Assembly: GCA_029210695.1 (NCBI GenBank)
Contig: JARGFH010000008.1
Span: 4,843 to 68,842 of the forward strand
Origin: Acidimicrobiia bacterium
GTDB lineage: Bacteria; Actinomycetota; Acidimicrobiia; Spongiisociales; JAHEDJ01
Direction: 5' to 3'
DNA: 64,000 nucleotides
Positions within the stretch are counted from its first letter, which is position 1. Each line of letters starts with the position of its first letter. The notes below the pieces were generated by a model. That model had not been told where the DNA came from. It saw only the letters and a list, made by a program, of their open reading frames with translations, and searched no databases. Both the position numbers and the translations under genes were made by a program. Positions 44,241 to 52,983 of the stretch are shown piece by piece.

Positions 44241-46391
44241 ATGGAGCCCCGCCGACGGCCGACTGCGACTCTCGTGCTTCTCGTCATGGCCTTTGCGGCA
44301 TTTCCCGCCACGCTGCTCTTGTGGTGGATGGGCACTCTTCCCGGTCACAACGTGCCGGAGATCGGGAGGGAGATCTTCGGCAACGTTCCGGGCGCGTTGC
44401 AGGCAGCGTTCTATGTGGGAGTGGGAGCGTTCCTGTCGCTGACCCTGTATCTGTTCTCCGAGCGCTCGCGGAGCTGGGAGCGTGGGGGCGCCGAATCTCG
44501 CGCCGGCCGCTGGGGTGAGCGCTTCCGAACCATGATGGCGGGACTGGAGATGCGGACGCTGCTGAGGGATCGAGCCGCCGGAATCATGCATGCGCTCATC
44601 TACTACGGGTTCGTGTTGTTGTTTCTCGGCACCGTCACGCTCGAGATCGATCATCTCCTTCCGGATGGTTTGAAGTTCTTGAGTGGCACGTTCTACAAGG
44701 TGTACTCGGCGATTCTCGACGCGGCGGCAATCGCGCTGGTGGTCGGCGTTGTGTGGGCCGTCATCCGGAGATATGGCCAAGCACCCTGGCGGCTCCGATC
44801 AAAGACGAAAGCGGAAGATGCGTGGATTCTCACGGTGCTCGGTCTGATCGGGGTGACCGGGATCTTCACGGAGGCGGCCCGGATCGCAGTTGACGGCCGG
44901 CCTGACTTCGAAGTGTGGTCGTTCGTCGGGTACCCGTTGAGTTCGCTGTTCCCTGCCTCCGCCGCTGCGGGATGGCATCAGTTCTTCTGGATCTTCCACG
45001 TAATCACGTTTGTCTGGTTCCTCGTGATCCTGCCCACGACCAAGCTCCGGCACATGGTGACCTCACCGGCCAACATGTTCCTGGCGCCGAAGGACCGACC
45101 CAAAGGGGCGATGAAGGCGCTTCCGAACTTGATGGAAGCAACCGACATCGAATCGCTCGGTGCTTCTGTGATCACGGACCTCACCTGGAAGCAGATCTTC
45201 GATACAGACGCCTGCACCGTGTGCGGCCGTTGCACGAGCGTGTGTCCTGCCAACATGACCGGGAAGCCGCTCGATCCCCGCGAGATGGTGTTGAAGGTCG
45301 GGGAGGTGGCGGCGTCGACTGCACCGGCGCGGATCTCTACGCCCGTCTCCATGGATGCGGAGATCACGATCGACGCCGGCAGCTTGTTCGATCGGGTGAC
45401 TCCTGAGGAACTGTGGTCGTGCACTACGTGTAGAGCGTGTGATGCCATTTGCCCCGTCAACATCGAAATCCTCGACAAGATCCTCGATATGCGGCGCTAC
45501 AAGGCACTGATGGAAGCCGACTTCCCGACCGAACTCGGAAAGGCGTTCGTTGCTCTCGAGAACCAGGGGAATCCCTGGGGCCTCAGTCAGCAGAATCGTA
45601 TGGACTGGGCCAAAGACCTGGACTTTAAGGTCAAGGTGCTCGGTGACGATGGGGTCGAATCGGCCGACTACCTCTACTGGGTTGGATGTGCCGGGTCCTT
45701 CGACGACCGCAACGTCGAGGTCACGAAGGCGACAGCCCGTTTGCTGCACGAGGCCGGGATCGATTTCGCCATACTGGGCCCGAAGGAGTCGTGCACGGGC
45801 GATCCGGCCCGCCGTTCCGGCAACGAGTACCTCTATCAGCAGCTCGCCTTGTCGAATATCGAGACACTCAATGATCTTGGGGTTGAGAGGGTGATCACGC
45901 AGTGCCCACATTGCTTCAACTCGCTTGCCAACGATTATCCCCAGCTCGGCGGTGACTACGAGGTCGTTCACCACAGCCAGCTGCTCATGGAGTTGGTCGG
46001 GAAGGGCTCACTCGACACGGCGGCGGCGACCGGGACCACCCCACAGATAACCTTCCACGATCCCTGCTATCTGGGCCGTCACAACGACGTCTATTTGGCG
46101 CCACGGGAGGTCGTGTCCGCATCGGGTGCGTCTCTAGTGGAGATGGAGCGGAACGGCACCAACGCGATGTGCTGCGGGGCCGGCGGAGCTCGTTTCTGGA
46201 TGGAAGAGCAGACCGGCAAGAAGGTGAATGTTGAGCGCGCCGAGCAAGCCATCGCTACCGGCGCCGACGAGGTGGCAGTCGGATGCCCCTACTGCTACGT
46301 CATGATCGACGACGGTGTCAAAGAACTGGGGTCAGAGATGCGGGTCCGTGATATCTCGATGATCCTGGCCGACTCGGTATTCAAGAAATGA
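44241..46391 (+). CDS. FadF-like membrane iron-sulfur oxidoreductase (ETF:quinone-type)
   Basis: A 716-residue protein with an N-terminal membrane half (helices from about 10 to 280, NarI-like) and a soluble iron-sulfur half. Two 4Fe-4S motifs are clear: CTVCGRCTSVCPAN and CTTCRACDAICPVN. Two cysteine-rich CCG domains follow (VGCAGSFDD...CPHCFN and CYLGRHNDVY...MCCGAGG), as in heterodisulfide reductase HdrD. It is the plan of FadF/EMO proteins that pass electrons from ETF-linked acyl-CoA dehydrogenases to menaquinone. It fits the acyl-CoA dehydrogenase at 15.4 kb. Confidence 0.9.
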   Translation: MEPRRRPTATLVLLVMAFAAFPATLLLWWMGTLPGHNVPEIGREIFGNVPGALQAAFYVGVGAFLSLTLYLFSERSRSWERGGAESRAGRWGERFRTMMAGLEMRTLLRDRAAGIMHALIYYGFVLLFLGTVTLEIDHLLPDGLKFLSGTFYKVYSAILDAAAIALVVGVVWAVIRRYGQAPWRLRSKTKAEDAWILTVLGLIGVTGIFTEAARIAVDGRPDFEVWSFVGYPLSSLFPASAAAGWHQFFWIFHVITFVWFLVILPTTKLRHMVTSPANMFLAPKDRPKGAMKALPNLMEATDIESLGASVITDLTWKQIFDTDACTVCGRCTSVCPANMTGKPLDPREMVLKVGEVAASTAPARISTPVSMDAEITIDAGSLFDRVTPEELWSCTTCRACDAICPVNIEILDKILDMRRYKALMEADFPTELGKAFVALENQGNPWGLSQQNRMDWAKDLDFKVKVLGDDGVESADYLYWVGCAGSFDDRNVEVTKATARLLHEAGIDFAILGPKESCTGDPARRSGNEYLYQQLALSNIETLNDLGVERVITQCPHCFNSLANDYPQLGGDYEVVHHSQLLMELVGKGSLDTAAATGTTPQITFHDPCYLGRHNDVYLAPREVVSASGASLVEMERNGTNAMCCGAGGARFWMEEQTGKKVNVERAEQAIATGADEVAVGCPYCYVMIDDGVKELGSEMRVRDISMILADSVFKK

Positions 46392-46492
46392 ACTCGAACC
46401 TCGAGCGCTGAGTCGCTCGCCGGGGCTGATCTCCGTCGACATCTGGTTCTGCTGAGGCCTTGTGGCCTCTCACAAGACGACCGCGCTAAGCA

Positions 46493-46521
46493 TTGCGATC
46501 CCTACTAAGAGTGGCTATGAT
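46493..46521 (+). promoter_or_regulatory. Sigma-70-type promoter before the small zinc protein
   Basis: TTGCGA (46493-46498) and TATGAT (46516-46521) are separated by 17 bp, the optimal spacing. A 90-bp leader would follow to the GTG at 46620. It stands well clear of the FadF-like stop. Confidence 0.6.
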
Positions 46522-46619
46522 TGATGCTGCGGATCGCGGCCGGGCGGGCGGCGAATCCACGGAAGCGTGAACTGCCACTGGTAGGTTGACGTGGTCCTTG
46601 GGGAGCAAGGGAGGCTCGA

Positions 46620-46895
46620 GTGCGGCACAAATCGAACTGCAAAAAGGGTATGCACGCGTTCGGACGTCAGTCCGACGTGGGTGGCGGACTTCAACGCCAG
46701 GTCTGCAGATCGTGCGGGCTGGTCGAGATCGATTTGCGCTCCGATGCAGAAGTCGAAGATTCCAAGCTGTTTGCCCCTGTGCGGACTGACAGCATCTTCG
46801 CTATTCAGTCTGTGCTGGAAGCCGAGTTCGAGCCGCCTGAGCGGCGGTTCGGGGTTCGTCCCTCTCACAGGTCGATATCCAGCGACGTGTCCTGA
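46620..46895 (+). CDS. Small Cys-rich (zinc-ribbon-like) protein
   Basis: A 91-residue protein. The first 40 residues contain the likely metal site: CKKGMH, then VCRSCGLVEIDL (Cys, His, two Cys in CxxC). The remainder is mostly polar. GTG 46620 follows GGGAGG and a good promoter. Similar small actinobacterial proteins are uncharacterised. Overlapping frames in this segment lack a ribosome site and pattern, so this frame was selected. Confidence 0.65.
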   Translation: MRHKSNCKKGMHAFGRQSDVGGGLQRQVCRSCGLVEIDLRSDAEVEDSKLFAPVRTDSIFAIQSVLEAEFEPPERRFGVRPSHRSISSDVS

Positions 46896-46944
46896 CAGGT
46901 CTTAGACCTACGGATGGCGGTCCGCTGCGAACGTGACAGAGGGG

Positions 46945-46973
46945 GGGCTACGACCGGCAACCGCCCGTAGCCC
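46945..46973 (+). terminator. Terminator-like hairpin after the small zinc protein
   Basis: GGGCTACG (46945-46952) pairs with CGTAGCCC (46966-46973) around a 13-nt loop, 50 bp after the stop. No U-tract. The rest of the 282-bp gap to 47178 holds AGATCT repeated at a short distance and no gene. Confidence 0.45.
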
Positions 46974-47177
46974 GAGTACCGAGTACGCGTCGATTCCTTT
47001 CTCACTGAACTCTCAGGTTGTTTCCAGATCTGCCTTAGATCTACCGGGCATCCTCCGGGGGGCAGTGAGAATTCGCCGTTAGACGAAACGGTGTGGAGAT
47101 AGACGATCCCGGTCTCCGCAGCGTGAGCTCTGGCCCCGGCCGACTCTGATTGCGATCAGAACGCGAGAGGATGCAAG

Positions 47178-48758
47178 ATGAGCGATACCAAAGTCATATC
47201 GGAGTCACACATGCCACCAGATGAAGACTCCTCGCCCGAGGGTGAGGGAGAAACCACAGACACAGTGCGGCGACGTGGACGCTGGATGTGGTGGGGGGTC
47301 GGCCTCCTGGTCGTCGCCGGCGCGGCCAGTGCTGCGGTACTCATGGCCAACGAGGCTCCTTCCGATTCGACTGCGGTCACGGCCATCCAACTGAATTACG
47401 GTGAGGCGGTCATCACCGATCTCGTGCAAACGGAGAGCTTCGACGGCACGCTCGGCACCGTGGACGGCGATCCTGTGACGACCCAGTTCGCAGGCACCGT
47501 CACGAGCGCGGCGACCGCCGGCGAGAGGGTCGAGCAGGGTGACGTGTTGTTCAGCATTGACGGAGAACCCGTCGTGCTCCTCTACGGCGAGGCGCCCGCC
47601 TATCGCGATCTGGCTATTGGTGTCGACAGCATGAGCGTGCCGGGCCGGCTGGTGGGAACCATCACTGGCATCGTCGAACCGGGGACCGCGATCGAGCAGG
47701 GTGATGTCCTGTACCGGGTCAACGGCGAGCCGGTGGTCGTGCTCTACGGTGATGTTCCGGCCTACCGGACCTTGCGCGATGCCTCGACCAGCCTCGAAGG
47801 AGATGACGTCCAGCAGCTCGAGGCGGCACTGATCGCGCTCGGCTATGACTCCGGCGAGACCGTGACCGTCGATCAAGAATTCACCTACAACACTGCGCAG
47901 ATCGTGGAAGCCTGGCAAGAAGACATCGGCGCTGAAGTCGACGGGGTCGTCGACCTGGGCGAGGTGGTCTTCATCCCGGGCCCTGCCCAGGTTCGGAGCG
48001 GTGCGGCGATCGGGGATTCCACCGGCACGGGGAGTCCGGCCGTCACTCTCATCACCGGTGAGGCAATGGCGGGTGCCGACGTCGAGCAACTTGAAGCCGC
48101 ACTCAACGCTCTCGGGTTCAATCCCGGCATCGTGGACGGCACATTCACCGATGAGACCCGGATTGCCGTGCTCGACTGGCAGGCTGCAACAGGACTCCCT
48201 GAGGATGGCGTCGTCGACCTAGGTGAGATTGTGTTCCTGGAGGGTGCTGTGCGTGTGAGCGACCGGCTGGCTTCGGTCGGCAGCCGCGTCGGTGCCGGCA
48301 GCCCCGTCCTGGCAGTTTCATCGTCCGAGAAGGTGGTCCGCCTCGACCTGCCTGCCCGCAATCAGGGCATTGTCTCGGTCGGCGATGAAGTCATCATCGT
48401 GATGCCGGACTTCTCAGAGACGCCCGGTGTCGTGGCCTCCGTCGCTACTACCGCTTCTGTCGACCAGGGCAACCAGGCTGTGTTCGAAGTGATCGTGGAA
48501 CTCATCGATCCCTCCGTGGCCGATGGCCTCGATGAAGCACCGGTCGATGTCGACGTGATCTCCGAGTCGGTTGAGAACGTGCTGGCAGTCCCCGTATCTT
48601 CGCTCGTGGCGCTGACCGAAGGTGGCTACGCCGTGAGAGTCGACACGGGCGGGGCAAGCCCGCAACTGGTGGCCGTCGACCCCGGGTTCTTTGCCGACGG
48701 CCTCGTCGAGATCACCAGCAGCGAGGTGCAAGCGGGCGATCGGGTGGTGGTGCCGTGA
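47178..48758 (+). CDS. Efflux membrane-fusion-type adaptor with peptidoglycan-binding domains (MacA-like)
   Basis: A 526-residue protein: one membrane helix (WGVGLLVVAGAASAAVLMA, about 40-60), then an extracytoplasmic region. The lipoyl-like segments TVTSAATAGERVEQGDVLFSIDGEPV and TGIVEPGTAIEQGDVLYRVNGEPV are near duplicates. Two PG_binding_1-like repeats follow (VQQLEAALIALGY..., VEQLEAALNALGF...), then a beta-barrel region (VISESVENVLAVPVSSLVAL). It likely couples an ABC exporter to the cell wall. Its stop overlaps the ATPase start by 4 bp. Confidence 0.87.
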   Translation: MSDTKVISESHMPPDEDSSPEGEGETTDTVRRRGRWMWWGVGLLVVAGAASAAVLMANEAPSDSTAVTAIQLNYGEAVITDLVQTESFDGTLGTVDGDPVTTQFAGTVTSAATAGERVEQGDVLFSIDGEPVVLLYGEAPAYRDLAIGVDSMSVPGRLVGTITGIVEPGTAIEQGDVLYRVNGEPVVVLYGDVPAYRTLRDASTSLEGDDVQQLEAALIALGYDSGETVTVDQEFTYNTAQIVEAWQEDIGAEVDGVVDLGEVVFIPGPAQVRSGAAIGDSTGTGSPAVTLITGEAMAGADVEQLEAALNALGFNPGIVDGTFTDETRIAVLDWQAATGLPEDGVVDLGEIVFLEGAVRVSDRLASVGSRVGAGSPVLAVSSSEKVVRLDLPARNQGIVSVGDEVIIVMPDFSETPGVVASVATTASVDQGNQAVFEVIVELIDPSVADGLDEAPVDVDVISESVENVLAVPVSSLVALTEGGYAVRVDTGGASPQLVAVDPGFFADGLVEITSSEVQAGDRVVVP

Positions 48759-49456
48759 TGCCGTCTGAGCCGGTTCTTTCCCTGAACAATGTGTTCAAGG
48801 AGTACCCGACGACGCCGGTGGTTCGTGCTCTCCGTGGTGTGAGCTTCGCAGTCAACTCAGGCGAACTCGTCGCGGTGGTCGGCCCGTCTGGATCCGGCAA
48901 ATCGACTCTGCTGCACATCATGGGAACCCTGGATCGACCGACCTCCGGCGAGGTCACGGTGGCGGGCTACCAGGTCTCCCGACTGTCGGACAGAGACATG
49001 TCGTCGCTGCGCGCTCACCATATCGGCTTCGTGTTCCAGCAGTTCCACCTGCTGAGCGGGTTCACGGCACTCGACAATGTGGCAGATGGTTTGTTGTATA
49101 CCGGCCTGCCACTTCGCACTCGTCGCGACATGGCCGAAGTCGCGCTGCGCAGGGCCGGCATGGGTCACCGCCTCGACCACGTTGCCACCAAGTTGTCCGG
49201 CGGCGAGCGTCAACGAGTGGCGACCGCCAGGGCCTTGATCGGCAATCCCTCGATCGTGCTGGCGGATGAACCAACCGGCAACCTCGACTCGAAGACATCT
49301 GATGCAATTGTCGAACTCATCGAGGAACTGAATGAGAGTGGCACGACCATCGTGGTGATCACCCACAACCCCGAGATTGCCGAGCATTTCCCTCGCTCCG
49401 TTGGTCTTCGCGACGGACAGATCGAATACGACACCTCCTGGAAGGACGTTGCCTGA
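48755..49456 (+). CDS. ABC transporter ATP-binding protein (MacB-type)
   Basis: A 233-residue ATPase: Walker A GPSGSGKST, Q-loop FVFQQFHLLSGFTALDNV, signature LSGGERQ, Walker B LADEPTGNLDS, switch His in VITHNPE. It shares 4-bp and 1-bp overlaps with its neighbours, so adaptor, ATPase and permease are made together. Confidence 0.95.
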   Translation: MMPSEPVLSLNNVFKEYPTTPVVRALRGVSFAVNSGELVAVVGPSGSGKSTLLHIMGTLDRPTSGEVTVAGYQVSRLSDRDMSSLRAHHIGFVFQQFHLLSGFTALDNVADGLLYTGLPLRTRRDMAEVALRRAGMGHRLDHVATKLSGGERQRVATARALIGNPSIVLADEPTGNLDSKTSDAIVELIEELNESGTTIVVITHNPEIAEHFPRSVGLRDGQIEYDTSWKDVA

Positions 49457-50661
49457 TGGCAACCACCCTCAAGCCGAGCAGCCTCCATCCGCGGGACCTG
49501 GGGAGGACTGCGACGGTCGGACTCCGGACCCGCAAGCTGCGAACGGCGCTTTCTGCCCTCGGCATATTGATCGGCATTGCGGCGATGGTCGGCGTACTCG
49601 GGCTGTCTGAGTCGTCGAAGTCGGAGTTGCTGTCGCAACTCGACCGGCTCGGGACGAACCTGCTGACCGTGGAGGCCGGAACCGGAATCGGGATCGGCTC
49701 GGGAGAACTCCCCGAAGAAGCGGCCGGGATGATCGCTCAGATCGGACCGGTCGAGACCACCACTGTGGTGAGTGCGGTCGATGACGCCAACGTATATCGA
49801 ACCGACTACATCCCGGAGGGACAGACCGGTGGTGTCTCCGTTCAGGCCGTGGACCTGACGTTGCTCGACACTCTGGCCGGCGACGTCGCCGATGGCCAGT
49901 GGCTAGATGCCGCGACGGGCGCCTATCCGACGACGGTGCTCGGTTCTGTTGCCGCCGAGCGATTGGGGGTCACCGAGGTGACCGGTACCGAGCAGGTGTG
50001 GCTCGGTGATCAGTGGTTCACGGTGATCGGCATCCTCGAGGAGTTCGAGCTGGCTCCGGATCTCGACCGTGCTGCCATGGTTGGTCTCGACGCGGCCGCC
50101 GACTACCTCGACGCTGACGGAGTGCCGACTCGCATCCTCGTTCGCGTCGACCCCGACCAGGTCGATGCGGTGATGGGCGTGATGGCTGCTACTGCCAATC
50201 CGGAGAACCCGGAGGAAATCGAAGTCGCCCGCCCCACCGATGCATTGGAGGCCAAGGAGGCTGCCGATGATGCGTTGACGGCGCTGTTTCTCGGGCTGGG
50301 CGCGGTTGCGCTTCTCGTTGGAGGGGTCGGAATCGCCAACGTGATGGTCATCTCGGTGTTGGAACGAAGGGCTGAAATCGGGCTTCGTCGTGCTCTGGGC
50401 GCGACCAAGCGGCACATCGCTTCGCAGTTCCTCGGTGAGGCCCTGCTGCTGTCCGGCATCGGAGGAATCGGTGGGGTCTTGGCGGGCGTGGCGGTGACTA
50501 CCACTTACGCCAGCATTCGCGGCTGGTCTGCGCTCGTGCCACCTATTGCCATCGGCGGTGGGATCGCAGCCGCGCTGGTCATTGGCGCGATCGCCGGCCT
50601 GTATCCGGCCATCCGGGCCGCCCGCATGTCGCCAACGGAGGCGCTCCGCACCGCCGGGTGA
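49456..50661 (+). CDS. MacB-like ABC transporter permease
   Basis: A 401-residue FtsX-family permease. A first helix (ALSALGILIGIAAMVGVLGLSES, about 32-54) is followed by a MacB periplasmic core (about 60-265), then three helices ending near the C-terminus with LVIGAIAGLYPAIRAARMSPTEALRTAG, the classic MacB tail. Exports an unidentified compound together with the PG-binding adaptor; in a monoderm the adaptor probably reaches into the wall. Confidence 0.93.
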   Translation: MATTLKPSSLHPRDLGRTATVGLRTRKLRTALSALGILIGIAAMVGVLGLSESSKSELLSQLDRLGTNLLTVEAGTGIGIGSGELPEEAAGMIAQIGPVETTTVVSAVDDANVYRTDYIPEGQTGGVSVQAVDLTLLDTLAGDVADGQWLDAATGAYPTTVLGSVAAERLGVTEVTGTEQVWLGDQWFTVIGILEEFELAPDLDRAAMVGLDAAADYLDADGVPTRILVRVDPDQVDAVMGVMAATANPENPEEIEVARPTDALEAKEAADDALTALFLGLGAVALLVGGVGIANVMVISVLERRAEIGLRRALGATKRHIASQFLGEALLLSGIGGIGGVLAGVAVTTTYASIRGWSALVPPIAIGGGIAAALVIGAIAGLYPAIRAARMSPTEALRTAG

Positions 50662-50720
50662 GTGCGCACTTCCGCTGGCTCTCTGGGCTGCAAGAGGTGT
50701 TTTGCCCCCTCCGCCTCGCC

Positions 50721-51240
50721 GACTCGGCACCTCCCCCGCTTTCAGCGGGGGAGGAACGCGCTGGTGGTTGGGGGCTGTGGCGGCGGTGATGTCCCCCTGC
50801 TGGTCGGCGTTCTCCCCTCACGGAGTGGGGGGAGTCCCGGAGCGGAGCGGAGGGGAGGGGGGCTGGTGAGGTCTTTGTTTGGGGTTTGTTGCCCCCTCCG
50901 CTGGTCGACATGAATCGGCCCGCGTTGGTTTGGCTGGTCGAATCCATTCACATCGATCGTCGACTCGGCACCTCCCCCGCTTTCAGCGGGGGAGGAACGC
51001 GCTGGTGGTTGGGGGCTGTGGCGGCGGTGATGTCCTCCTGCTGGTCGGCGTTCTCCCCTCACGGAGTGGGGGGAGTCCCGGAGCGGAGCGGAGGGGAGGG
51101 GGGCTGGCCGGTTTGGTCTGGGGTTTGTTGCCCCCTCCGCTGGTCGATATGAATCGGCCCGCGTTGGTTTGGCTGGTCGAATCCATTCACATCGATCGTC
51201 GACTCGGCACCTCCCCCGCTTTGAGCGGGGAGGAACGCGT
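50721..51240. repeat. About 240-bp tandem repeat, two full units plus a partial
   Basis: Units begin GACTCGGCACCTCCCCCGCT at 50721, 50962 and 51201 (spacings 241 and 239 bp). Each contains the hairpin CTCCCCCGCTTTCAGCGGGGGAG, then a GC-rich segment and TGAATCGGCCCGCGTTGG. It fills the 601-bp gap between the MacB-like permease and the amylase gene. Open frames read through it are artefacts of repetition. No gene is supported here. Confidence 0.9.
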
Positions 51241-51241
51241 G

Positions 51242-51276
51242 TTGCCTATTGCCTATTACCTATTACCTATTACCTG
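51242..51276. repeat. Degenerate heptamer array at the amylase 3' end
   Basis: Five consecutive heptamers: TTGCCTA, TTGCCTA, TTACCTA, TTACCTA, TTACCTG. The amylase stop codon (TAA, 51263-51265 on the complement) and its last codons lie in them. The same consensus (GGYRRYA on the other strand) recurs at 61881-61922 and 61984-62025. Confidence 0.85.
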
Positions 51277-52729
51277 TGATTTCCCATACCGCGCCTGTCC
51301 GGGGGGCCAACGCAATATGGATCTCTCCGTCGGTCGATTTGATGCCGCCAGTTCCCCACAGCGTCCTGAACCCGGTTCCGAGGAGCTCATCGACGATCGT
51401 GGCCGAGGATCCGAGGTCGGATGTATTCACTGCGATGAGAAGCTGTTCTTGGCCATCTTCCATCACGAAGGTATACAACGAGGAGCCGTCCTCGGCCGGC
51501 AACCTGCGGTACTCGCCGTGGCGCAGCACGCGGTGTTTTCGTCGCAGGGCGACCAGCGATCGGTGGGCGCGCAGCAAACGGTCGTTCCACAGGTCGGTGC
51601 GCTTCCATGGGAATGCGCCGCGTGATCCCGGATCATTGCCACCGCTGAGCCCGATCTCGTCGCCGTAGTAGATCGAGGGGGCGCCGGGGAAGGTGAAGTT
51701 CAGGAGAGTCGACAGAATCACCGAGTCGATGTCGCCGCCCGCCACGCTGAGCACCCGCGCCGTGTCGTGAGAACCGAGCAGGTTGAGGTTGGCCAGGTGG
51801 GCGTGACGCGGATACCTCCCCAGGAGTTCCTCAACAGCGTCCCCGTAGGCCGGCGCGTCGAGCGCCGGCGCCACCGGGAAGGGGAGTCCGGCGGCCAGTT
51901 GAGCGTTGACCCGGTCTCCGGCCGTGAAGGCAATCGTCCTGCCCCCGAAGTGGTAGTTCATCGTTCCATCGAACCGATCGCCGCGCACGATCCAGTCGGT
52001 GGCGTCCTCCCAGATCTCTCCGACGATATAGAGATCCGGGTTGATTGCCCGCACTCGCTCCCGGAACTGCTCCCAGAATCCCTCGGTTGTGATCTCGTTC
52101 GGCACGTCGAGCCGCCAGCCGTCGATACCCCGCCGAGCCCAGTACTCCCCGATATTGAGGAGATACTCGGCGACCTGCGGGTTGTCGGTGTTGAACTTGG
52201 GGAGGGCCGCGTTGCCCCACCAGGCCTGGTAGCCGGGGTGCTTGCCGTCGTAGGCGTGGAGGGGCCAGCTTTCGATGATGAACCAGTCCAACCAAGCCGA
52301 GCTCTCTCCATTCTCGAGCAGATCGTTGAATCGCAGGAACCCCCGGCCGCAATGGTTGAACACCCCATCGAGCACAACGCGAATGCCGCTTCCGTGGCAG
52401 GCATCGAGGAGCTCGTCAAAGGCAGCTTCACCTCCCAGCATTGGGTCGATCTGGTAGTAGTCCCAGGTGTGATATCTGTGGTTTGAAGCCGACGAGAAGA
52501 TCGGATTGAGATAGAGGGCGTTGATGCCCAGGTCGACCAGGTAGTCGAGCTTCTCAGCGATGCCGAGCAGATCCCCGCCCTTGTAGCCGAAGATGGTCGG
52601 CGGGCTGTCCCAGTCTTCCAGATTGGGTGGCTTGTCAACGCGATCGGACGATGCGAACCGATCGGGAAAGATCTGATAGAAGATGGCGTCGGCGACCCAG
52701 GCCGGGGGACGGTCTATTTGTCTGGTCAT
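51263..52729 (-). CDS. Alpha-amylase-family glycoside hydrolase (GH13, neopullulanase-like)
   Basis: A 488-residue GH13 enzyme without a signal peptide. Conserved regions: I DGVFNH, II GWRLDVPNE (nucleophile Asp), III GEIWE (acid Glu), IV LLGSHDT (stabiliser Asp). The start AIFYQIFPDRFA is typical of cyclomaltodextrinase/neopullulanase. A C-terminal beta domain follows. Hydrolyses alpha-glucans or cyclodextrins in the cytosol. The final residues EITGNR and the stop run into a heptamer array. Confidence 0.93.
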   Translation of the reverse strand: MTRQIDRPPAWVADAIFYQIFPDRFASSDRVDKPPNLEDWDSPPTIFGYKGGDLLGIAEKLDYLVDLGINALYLNPIFSSASNHRYHTWDYYQIDPMLGGEAAFDELLDACHGSGIRVVLDGVFNHCGRGFLRFNDLLENGESSAWLDWFIIESWPLHAYDGKHPGYQAWWGNAALPKFNTDNPQVAEYLLNIGEYWARRGIDGWRLDVPNEITTEGFWEQFRERVRAINPDLYIVGEIWEDATDWIVRGDRFDGTMNYHFGGRTIAFTAGDRVNAQLAAGLPFPVAPALDAPAYGDAVEELLGRYPRHAHLANLNLLGSHDTARVLSVAGGDIDSVILSTLLNFTFPGAPSIYYGDEIGLSGGNDPGSRGAFPWKRTDLWNDRLLRAHRSLVALRRKHRVLRHGEYRRLPAEDGSSLYTFVMEDGQEQLLIAVNTSDLGSSATIVDELLGTGFRTLWGTGGIKSTDGEIHIALAPRTGAVWEITGNR

Positions 52730-52983
52730 CGGTCCTCCCGTTGCCTTGCTTCACATTCGCGGCAGTCGGCCATGCGTAGCTCGTCGCTATCACTGCTGCC
52801 GTCCCCGCCACGACGCGTGCCGTCAACGACGATCGCGGGATGAACAGCGGACACCGGACTCCGGGGCCTGGTCAACTGAGGCGATCATGGCCTCTCCTGC
52901 CGGCTCGGCACACACAAGGAGTGAATCTAGCGGTCGGAGGCCCGCTATCCCACCCGTGCTCGGTAGGCTGCCGCCGAGCCACG

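Noticed and set aside
50721-51240. CRISPR array
   Set aside because: Units are contiguous 240-bp repeats with no short repeat/unique spacer alternation; the same holds for 43.9 and 61.8 kb.
50546-51625. Open frames running through the 240-bp repeats and into the amylase complement
   Set aside because: They consist of repeated Pro/Arg/Gly segments without family resemblance.
52840-52983. N-terminal extension of the photolyase
   Set aside because: Pro/Arg/Gly-rich with no similarity; photolyases start at the LVWFRKDLR strand.
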